Below, one piece after another: positions 34,042-41,838 of a DNA stretch of 64,000 nucleotides. The notes beneath the pieces are model-generated. The model was not told the origin of the DNA, did no database searches, and saw nothing but the letters and a program-made list of their open reading frames with translations. Every line of letters begins with the position of its first letter. Within the stretch, counting starts at the first letter, position 1. Source of the DNA: Sipunculus nudus (taxonomy: Eukaryota > Annelida > Sipuncula > Golfingiida > Sipunculidae). Location: NCBI GenBank assembly GCA_026874595.1, contig CM049313.1:71046659-71110658 (forward strand). The letters are read 5' to 3'. A program made the translations under genes and the position numbers.

Positions 34042-34270
34042 TTGACAGTATTATATATTAGATAGTTACAGTTTAACCATAGTTTCAGGATGCTGTAAAA
34101 TTGATAACGGACAAAATAAGACGTTACATTCCTTTGAGTCAGTATAAAATAATCCACAAATGGTCAGTTTTTAATATATATGCAAAATCATTTGCAAAGT
34201 AAGGTGGTTATTTAAACATATCATTTCTCACATATTAAATATTAATGTATGTCGGAGATATGGAGTAAGC

Positions 34271-34280
34271 GCGGGGGAGA
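34271..34280 (+). promoter_or_regulatory. Polypurine tract
   Basis: GCGGGGGAGA immediately before the TGTAGTATCC start of the 3' LTR. It would prime plus-strand DNA synthesis. Confidence 0.75.
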
Positions 34281-34460
34281 TGTAGTATCCGTCCCCAGTT
34301 CCGGACTCGGATTATTGTTTTCTGTCAAACTGCTGTGGACCCCGGTGCATGCTGGGAGCAAGAACTTGTACACACGTAGTCAGGTGGTAATAGGGCCTAA
34401 ACTTGTTGGAGTTTAGATCGAGCTCGTGTTATCTCTGGGCCACGGCCACCACACTTATAA
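34281..34460 (+). repeat. 3' LTR
   Basis: The first 80 bases match 30400-30480. It may end either at 34360 (GGGAGCA) or, more likely for LTR length, near 34458 at '...CCACCACA'. In the second case it is followed by 'cttat', close to the 'cttac' before 30400, which would be a decayed 5-bp target duplication. Confidence 0.55.
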
Positions 34461-36481
34461 TAGAGTGCTGATTTATCAAATTAGATATTTTGCTGGTGTA
34501 TATGTAAGAATTACCTTCTTACCTCATTTCAAAACACATTAGGCTCAACAGTTTTAATTGGGTATGGCAGGTGAAATTTACCTTAATTAATGCATGCGCT
34601 TTTTCAGAGTGATACTCAGTAATTTCCATTATTATTTTGACAATGAGCTTGCTATACAGTTATAAATAATTTTGCTAGCTATTTTGCTATGCGATAGATT
34701 TTGTGATATAAACATACCAGAAATGTAAATGTGTGTGGGGACATATTGCAAATATTATAGTTTGCTTGCAAATTATAGCAACAAAAACTACATTTACTCA
34801 GTATTTATTTTATTTCACATTAAAAGAAATATTAACACAGGCAATGTGAAATAAAATGTGAAGCGTAAAGACTGAATATACTATGTGAACGTATCTGTGT
34901 CGCGTTAGGGCTCGCCACATCGCATTTAGCGCGTCCCGGTCTCAGTGGCGAAGTCTTTTTGTTTACTCCTCGCCACAGTGGCGAATCCCCCTACCATACT
35001 TAGCCCAGCAGCTGATTCTTGGGGAACCAGTATCCTGAATAAATTTATCACAGAAGTCACAGAACATTCTCAGCTGTTTTGTAGTTTTTCCAGTTTTAAA
35101 ATAATCCGAAGTAAGCGTCCCACTTGTGACATCGGGAGTTTTTAGGATCCCGTCCAATCTTATATCCAATCAATGTATGCCGTTTTGTCACATTTTAAGG
35201 TGATTAATACCGTTAACAAATTAGATAAGCCGGGAGGCGCGTTTAATACATGAAATTTTAGTCCTTAACGTTATATGTATCGCGTATGAACTAATGCTTC
35301 CATTTTTTTTTTTGCATATTTAATTTACGTTCAGGATCAAATTGAATACATAACAAGCCGTTTTGAATTAAGTAGTCCTTCTGATAAGACCTTGTATTCA
35401 TATTCATAACTGGCGCTGATCAGCAAAATATTCCTCCCCACGAAATAATACAGATTCTAAGCTTCAGTTTGGTATAAAAATCAAGTTGGGTTTATATTTG
35501 TAGAGCTGCTTGAATACAATGTGAATCCAAAAATCCATCATTAATTTGGTTGACATTGTATTGAATTATGCAAAAAATTTATCAAAATGATCGATATTGT
35601 GTCTACTATCGACCTATGATGTTGAGATATAGATTTAAATTATCGCGCGCAAGCGCACCAAACGCACGGCGGCTAGCTCTGCAAGATGATAATATGGCGA
35701 CCTCATGGAAGGTGATAGAATAAGTCCAAAAAATTGGATTTTCAGAATGACATATGACGATGTTTTCACAACAGCCTGCATGGGTGATAATAAGGGAAAT
35801 TAATGGAGCTGTCACGATGCATTCTTAAATTGATTATTCACAATTTTTAAAAAAAATTTTAACAGTCCAAGCCAATTTTCATCCGGATTGTTGAGAATAA
35901 ATCAATATTACACAACCATATTACCATTGCAAAATAAATCAACATGATTATAAAAAAAACTAGTCTGTATATTAGCTAATACAAATAACAAATGAGAATA
36001 CTTTAATTCCCAGGCGTTTAACTGGCCACTATATATGCAACACCATTATTCCCCGGGTCCCGATGAAATAAAGCACATCAAGGCTACCATGGGTCGTCTA
36101 AGGCTTGCTTTTTTTCAAAATTATATGAGTGTAACCAAAAAATTCTTTATTTTAAAACATTATTGTGCTCTAAAGAAAATTTTTGGACTGCCTGGGCCCC
36201 GTCCAGGCCCTTCGACCCCTAGTATGATGTACCGGCTGACCCCCCCCCCCCCCCCCCCCCCTCTGAGGCCCTGTGCATTATTTTCATTTTTTGTCAATAT
36301 ATTATAAAACTATCGCTTTATAAATCATTTTTTTAATTCGTGATGATTATGTTAAAAATGTTGCGTGGCGTACACAACATAACGTAATTCGTTTTTATCG
36401 CTAACAATATTGTAATATATCATAACCGCCAACAACTTAGGCACATTCGGTAGGTTTAATAGTAGAGTTTTGCGGATACTA
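34461..36481. other. No gene recognised; C20 run
   Basis: 34621-34660 resembles 30358-30400 ('ttccattattatttt', 'acaatgagctt'), so both flanks of the gypsy element share an older repeat. GGCGAA-rich phrases lie at 34905-34985. A minus-strand frame at 34963-35145 contains 'MFCDFCDKFIQDTGSPRI' and is protein-like but unrecognised. 'atatggcgacctcatggaag' followed by GTGATAG near 35692 could pass for a tiny first exon, but support is weak. A C20 run lies at 36241-36260. Confidence 0.3.
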
Positions 36482-36667
36482 TGTGTTATGTTGTGTAAAA
36501 CATAAGAAGATAAGGATTAACTGCCTTTAATGTCCAGAATCACATACAACCAACCATGCAGCATGGCACTGGTTCAATGAAGCGGGCGGAAACGGAAGTG
36601 GCCCCCAATCAGGGTGGCCGTGTAGACTGGTGCATGCACTATTGTGCACTCTTGTTAATACATAACA
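36482..36667 (-). repeat. 3' LTR with adjacent polypurine tract
   Basis: On the minus strand it begins TGTTATGTATTAACAAGAG and ends ACACAACATAACACA (TG...CA, about 186 bp), with an ATTAAAGG signal inside. The minus-strand AAAAAGGGAGGA (36668-36680) directly before it is the polypurine tract. No second copy exists in the window. Confidence 0.65.
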
Positions 36668-36932
36668 TTCCTCCCTTTTTAGCTTGTGGCATATACCAAA
36701 CTATTCACTGAGTCCTTGTAAAATGTTCCACGAAATATATCAAAGATGCACAATATATGAGGAGTTAATTTAACCATGTTCTATTAAAAGTTTCAAATAA
36801 ACATGTTGTCGTGATTTCTATCAAGGTATGGACTTTTATGACATTTAAGAAATAATAATACTAAAGTAACAAGTAACTATCCAGGGCAGCGATCCGCCTA
36901 CACCACTGGCTCTAACATCACAAATCTAAGCG

Positions 36933-37592
36933 TTACAGTGTTTGGCCTAATCTTTCTGACCGACATGGTTCAGCGGTCAATTTCACACACTCTGCTGACT
37001 CGTCTTGATCTGTTTGGCGAGTTGAATCCTCTGCATGCTGCTGTTCACCCGACTGACCAGCAGTGGGTTGCGGTTCATGTCGAGGAGGTTCAGGTGCCAT
37101 GATCGAGCCTTCACCTGGGGGTAAGGCAGGTTCTTCCTCCCTGTACAGAGGGGGGCTGACTTGACGATGGAGAAGTTGATCATGGTGTCGTCTCCAGCAA
37201 CGACCATCGGCGAGCCTGACTAAACTCGACACAGGGCCTGTACACTGTTCAATCACTCCTGGCAACCATTTAGTGTTACCAGAATAGTTACGAGCCAACA
37301 CGGTGTTGCCAGTCTCAAATTCACGTAAACGTTCATCAGCTTTTATTATGCCTTCTTGCCGAACCAGTACACGACCACTGACACAAGGCCGAAGAATATC
37401 CAACCTGCGTCTCGGGCGTCTATTCATTAAGAGTTCTGAATGACATACTCCAGTAGCTGACCTGTAACCCATAAGTACCCGATACAGTCTAGATTCAAGA
37501 TCACCTGACTGAGTTTTTCTAAGTCCATACTTAATCGTTTCCTCTGCACGCTCCGCCAATCCATTGCTTGATTGATGGAAGGGAGCTACCAA
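36933..37592 (-). pseudogene. Integrase C-terminal half
   Basis: It starts in the core with 'APFHQSSNGLAERAEETI', which contains the catalytic Glu. It continues through 'VLMGYRSATGVCHSELLMNR' and a 'VLARNYSGNTKWLPGVI' barrel-like segment to a Pro/Gln-rich tail. It is open for 219 codons, but the preceding core is broken, so the product could not be functional. Confidence 0.65.
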
Positions 37593-37869
37593 TTTTTGAC
37601 GAATACCGATCTCACGACAGAACTGTTGGATTCCTCACTGGCAAAACATGGGCCATTATCTGAAACGATTATGTGTGGCAATCCATGTGTGGCGAATGTC
37701 TGTCTCAGCTTCCTTACAGGTCACATGAGCATCAATAAACTAATACAATAACTAATATCATCTTCCCATCAACTGGTCCAGCATAATCAAGATGGAGACG
37801 GAACCAGGGTTTCCCTGGATACTCCCATGGGTGTACTGTAGCTTTAGGAGGATTTCTGGAATGTTCCTG
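37593..37869 (-). pseudogene. Integrase core, broken part
   Basis: The minus strand reads 'YPGKPWFRLHLDYAGPVDGK' with the first catalytic Asp, then a stop, then pieces such as 'HSKW' and 'FCREIGIRQK' in different frames. The second Asp region is poorly kept. Confidence 0.55.
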
Positions 37870-38154
37870 TCATTGCGAACAACTTTTCACTAGTTGCTCT
37901 ATGTCTTTATCTAACTTCGGCCACCAGCAGTAGCTTCGCGCAAGATCTTTCATGCGCACGATACCCAAGTGCGAATTATGCATCTCTTTTAATACCAACT
38001 CTCTCCACTTGGGCGGTATAATCACTCTGGACCCCCACATGATACAACCTTGATGTATGGACAGGTCATGTCTGATGTGAAAGTATGAGTCTAACTGGGA
38101 GTTGGGAGAACTCTTGGGCCAACCCTGCAGAACAAAGGTCTTCACCTGAGCCAA
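37870..38154 (-). pseudogene. Integrase zinc-binding domain
   Basis: 'HNSHLGIVRMKDLARSYCWW' followed by 'LDKDIEQLVKSCSQ' is the HHCC region. The last Cys is replaced or lost at the frame break, so zinc binding would be impaired. It overlaps the preceding RT-RNase H frame by a few bases. Confidence 0.6.
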
Positions 38155-39107
38155 AATTGGATTTCTAGTGCCGTAAGTGGTGTACTGTCTAGAAGATCTA
38201 TTGCTAAAACATACTCTTGCGGCAAGGGAGTAGACAGAGGTCTGAGTGGCAAAGGTAATCGGCTGAGTGCATCAGCGTTACAGCTCTTTGACCCTGGTTT
38301 GTGGTAAATCTGATGATTATAAGCAGACAGAGTAAGTGCCCACCTTTGGATCCTAGCTGCTGCTGTATGCGGAATTGGCTTGTCGTTTTTCAGAAGTTCA
38401 AGAAGAGGTTTATGGTCTGTATATATATCAAATGGACGACCGAACAAATACTGGTAAAACTTTTTGACACCGAACACAATTGACAAAGCTTCTTTTTCCA
38501 ATTGCGAATAATTCATCTCTGCTTTGGTCAAAGTACGGGATGCAAATGCAATTGGTTTGTCACCTTCTGAATATGGATGTGAAATCAAAGCTCCAATTCC
38601 GTACGGCGAGGCATCACAAGTGAGAGTAATCTCTTTAGCAGGATCAAAATGAACCAATACTGGCGCCGTCTTGAGTATGATTTTGGATTGTTCAAAGGCC
38701 TCTTGCTGAGCTGTAGACCATTCCCATGGTTTGTCTTTCTGCAACAACTGATAAAAGGGTGCCAGAGTACTAGATATATTGGGTAGAAAGCGAGCGTAGT
38801 AGTTCAACATACCAACATATGACTGGAGCTCTGTGATGCAAGTGGGTGCTGGCGCGTCTGTTATGGCTTGCACTTTGTCCTCCATGGGTTGTAATCTATC
38901 CGAGTTAATCTTGTGGCCTACATATACAACTTCACTGGCTCCAAAAACACATTTCTCTTTCTTGAGACGAAGCCCAGCTTGACTAAACCTGGAGAGCACT
39001 TTTTCCAGGTTTTTACGGTGTTCCTCATCTGAATGTCCAGTGATGAGGATACCGTCGAGATACACAGAAACATGCGGAATGTCTTTCAAGAGGTTTTCCA
39101 TGGGCAT
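38142..39107 (-). pseudogene. Reverse transcriptase palm/thumb and RNase H
   Basis: The active site reads Y-L-D-G near 39060 instead of Y-L-D-D: one Asp codon is now GGT, so this polymerase is dead. The thumb 'ELQSYVGMLNYYARFLPN' follows, then RNase H with 'LTCDASPYGIGALIS', 'YSQLEKEALSIVFGVKKF', 'YTDHKPLLELL' and 'NADALSRLP', all catalytic residues present. The frame is open for 321 codons, which suggests moderate age. Confidence 0.75.
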
Positions 39108-39395
39108 TTGGAATAATCCTGGGGCAGCCGAAATGGGTAGCCTATTGTGTGTATTTATAACAACTATTCATCTAATCTCATTTGTAGATATGCATCACTG
39201 AGGTCTATCTTTGTATATGTCATGCCATCTGCTAGGCGAGCATATAAATCATCAATCCTCAGAATAGGATATTTGTTGGTAGCAGTTGCCTGGTTCACAG
39301 TCATCTTAAAGTCACCACAGATCCGCAGTTTCCCAGTACTTTTTAATACTGGAACTATAGGTGCAGCCCATAAGTAATCTTCTGCATAATTTCAT
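39108..39395 (-). pseudogene. Reverse transcriptase fingers
   Basis: 'APIVPVLKSTGKLRICGDFK' then 'KIDLSDAYLQM' (first catalytic Asp) occupies about 39180-39380. A stop and small deletions separate it from 'APGLFQMPME' at the start of the next block. The copy ends near 39395 in AT-rich DNA. Confidence 0.65.
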
Positions 39396-39619
39396 GAATT
39401 TTTACTTGGAAATCATTAGTTATGTTTTAAAATTCCTTATTTAAATTTCATCTGTCCAGCTTTATGGGCAAACAGTTAAAAATTAATAGATATTCATGAG
39501 GAATGAACAAAAATCATAGAAGTATAACCAAAAAATGTAACATTTATATTTGACCTTAAACAATTAAGCCAAATAGGGAGTTTAGGTGTCAACGTCCATT
39601 GCAAATTGAACAAATTGTG

Positions 39620-39885
39620 AGCAGTAAAGCGATAAATGTAAGCCCAGAGTATTATGCCACCAGTGACTGACAGATATCCAAGAACATGATATAATGTAGG
39701 CCCACAAGAAGGAACACATTTGTTCTGCCCAGAATGTAAAATGGGCAGTGACAGTTGTTGAAGCCAGTATGACATGCAGGCCCACAAGCTTGGACAAAAT
39801 GGAAGCTCAGAATGTTAGACCCACAGTGATGGTAGGTACAAAATATTCTGTAGGCCCACAAGTAAGAACCAGATTGAAGGCTCTG
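39620..39885. repeat. Tandem array with 'taggcccacaag' sub-units, left part
   Basis: Sub-units of about 75 bases carry 'aggcccacaag' (about 39696, 39778, 39852) and 'cagaatgt'. The sequence is the same as the array at 46563-47420. The LTR element 39886-46562 sits between the two parts. Confidence 0.8.
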
Positions 39886-41022
39886 TGTCACCCCTAACTT
39901 AACGTGAAAACTTTACAACGGATATATCCTATAAAACCATACGATGGGTTTACGCTCGCCACTTGATTTCACTCATCAAGAAATTAGATCCCGGTCATTA
40001 CAGGTGACATTTCCAGGTTCTTTTAAGGACGTGTATTAAAATACCAGACAATCATACACCCAGATCAATAGAAACTATGAGACATCAGGTTAAATTCACA
40101 AATATAATTCAAGACAATACTTACAAAGATGTAGATGTGTGTGTGCGTTGATGTGTCAATACGATAGTCCTTCACATTAAAAATACAGGATATTTACCGA
40201 GTCCGTGGTTTGTATAAAAACCAATAAAGTCCAGTTCCTTCAGAGATCTCTGGTTACTGTTTTGTGTAGAATCTAGCGTATGGTTAGCAGCATATAGTCT
40301 TTCTGAGTTTAGCGATCTTCAACTGATCTTGCTTGTCAGCGACCCGGGTAGGTTTACGATCACATGAATGCAATAGCGCCCTTTGTTTACGTAGAGCTTA
40401 GAGTCCTTGACCTTGCTCGTGTACCAATGGTTTCTCGGCTTACGGCGGTTATGTTTCTAGGTCAAGCTGAACTAGGCCGGCAGGTGACGAGCGCGCTCTC
40501 TCTATATCGCCAATACGAAGCTCTTTCGGCAGCACGGCTGAGTTCTTATGAGCTGGGTCCTTGCCTCATGCAGAAGCTTGCTTCTATGCCGTTTCTGGCG
40601 TTTCAATGTTCATACTCCCGTTCGTGCGTGCTGCCACCTCAAGCTTCAAGACCCAACTGAAGGCAGCTTCCAGCGTCTCTCCCTGAACTCTGACGTCACA
40701 ATCGTCGTCACAATACGGCGATCCGGTTCTCTGATTGGCTCATTTCTCAAGTGTCCCATATAAGGATATATGTGACCTAGTTTGACTGTTAGCGTCACCT
40801 TGGCGACCCACATACCAGAAATAATTACACACGATGCGTGACACGGATAAATCAGCTGATAGCCGATGGGATTCCATTCAAGAATACACAATATATATAT
40901 ATACAATCAAGACCTGTCAACGCTTTAGGATGACGTTTCACGTCAATATCAATAGAGAACAGACTTCGTTAAACTATGATACAAAACACCGTACATATTG
41001 TCACCGATTTCTGGTGACATCA
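39886..41022 (-). repeat. 3' LTR, complete (1137 bp)
   Basis: On the minus strand it begins TGATGTCACC and ends GGGGTGACA (TG...CA). The direct repeat to 45466-46562 is nearly perfect over its whole length. A 98-codon ORF inside occurs identically in both LTRs and is not thought to be a gene. Confidence 0.9.
40691..40770 (+). promoter_or_regulatory. CRE, CCAAT and TATA-like cluster in the LTR
   Basis: TGACGTCA (40691-40698), ATTGG (about 40734) and CATATAAGGATATATG (about 40758) follow each other. This order suits transcription on the plus strand, antisense to the element. The TATA-like block is close to symmetrical and could also serve the sense strand. The same cluster lies in the other LTR at 46271-46350. 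Confidence 0.4.
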
Positions 41023-41036
41023 CCCCCTCCCTTTAA
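41023..41036 (-). promoter_or_regulatory. Polypurine tract
   Basis: On the minus strand AAAGGGAGGGGG ends exactly at the TG of the 3' LTR, which fixes that boundary. Confidence 0.85.
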
Positions 41037-41240
41037 GGAAAATACACAGTATTTTCTCGATACATCGTATCGTTCTATCTTACAGGGTCCAGCTAAACAT
41101 ATTTACATGTAGCAATACATAGCAATACATAAGGGTCATGTAACAAGTTGTCATTAGTACATGCCCACGGTCTATGACACAGGGCAAAAATCTTGTACAT
41201 GTTTAGACTTAACTGGCTAAACATTATAGCTCATTACATC

Positions 41241-41836
41241 CTAACACTCAGGCAGTCTGCTAAGAAAATCAGGTCCATGGTTTAGTTTACCTGACACTGC
41301 TTCAATATCAAATCTAAACTCTTGTAGAACCAGTGCCCATCTCATTACTCTCTTATTAGCACATTTTGATTTGCTAATACACTTTAATGGTTTGTGGTCG
41401 GTCTGAATGGTGAACGGTCTACAAGCCAGGTACATCTCAAATTTCTGTACAGACCATACAATTGCTAATGACTCTTTCTCGATGGTGGAGTAATTTCTCT
41501 CCCTGGGTAATAGTTTACGACTGGCATAAGCTACTGGGTGCATGATCCCCTCGTGTCTTTGCATCAGGATACAGCCAATACCCACATCAGATGCATCACA
41601 TTTCAAATAAAATCGTTTACTGAAATCAGGTAGCTTCAGTATGGGAGGGTCTGACAGTTTAGCCTTTAGAGAACAGTACGCGTTCTCGTGTACGGGTTTC
41701 CAGTCTAGTTTGTTAGGTTGACCTTTACGCGTTAGATCAGTCAAGGGCACCGCTATTTCCGCATAGTTTGGCACGAATTTTCGATAGTACCCTGTAAGAC
41801 CTAGGAATGCTCGCAAAGCCTTCTTTGTCTTAGGTC
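41241..41836 (-). CDS. End of reverse transcriptase plus RNase H
   Basis: The open frame starts near 41836 with 'TDRPKTKKALRAFLGLTGYY', the thumb end of reverse transcriptase. The fingers and palm with the catalytic Asp residues are absent. RNase H is complete: 'LKCDASDVGIGCILMQ', 'YSTIEKESLAIVWSVQKFEM', 'IQTDHKPLKCI' and 'NHGPDFLSRLPEC', with D, E, D, D in place. No ATG is needed if it was once reached from the upstream ORF. It lies downstream of integrase on the same strand and in a different frame from it. As it stands the element cannot copy its own RNA. Confidence 0.8.
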
Positions 41837-41838
41837 TA

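Larger units (their letters stand above)
30400..34460 (+). mobile_element. Ty3/gypsy LTR retrotransposon, internally deleted
   Basis: The element runs from a TGTAGTATCC repeat at 30400 to the matching repeat at 34281. A primer-binding-type TGGCGAC lies at 30483, and a polypurine tract, GCGGGGGAGA, sits directly before the 3' LTR. The domain order is gag, protease, reverse transcriptase, RNase H, integrase. Part of gag is deleted near 30860. The pol frame is otherwise nearly continuous, with shifts at homopolymer runs. All three reverse transcriptase Asp residues and the integrase D, D, E residues can be read. It is moderately young. Confidence 0.85.
36482..39395 (-). mobile_element. Ty3/gypsy element, 5'-truncated and decayed
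   Basis: Read on the minus strand it holds the latter half of reverse transcriptase, RNase H, integrase, a polypurine tract and a 3' LTR. Gag, protease and the 5' LTR are missing, and the copy stops at about 39395. Several frameshifts and stops occur in integrase. It is a different lineage from both other LTR elements here: the LTR sequences and proteins do not match. Confidence 0.8.

Noticed and set aside
34963-35169. Host exon with CDFC motif on the minus strand
   Set aside because: Protein-like text, but no ATG, no convincing acceptor and no recognised family. Left as unassigned.
35690-35715. Tiny first exon starting ATGGCGACC followed by GTGATAG
   Set aside because: Only six codons, no promoter features beyond CpG content, and no partner exon.
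36035-36307. 90-codon ORF with a run of Pro
   Set aside because: Created by the C20 run. No other support.
40364-40660. 98-codon ORF inside the LTR, repeated identically at 45944-46240
   Set aside because: Identity only reflects the young LTR pair. It is antisense to the element and has no recognisable domain.
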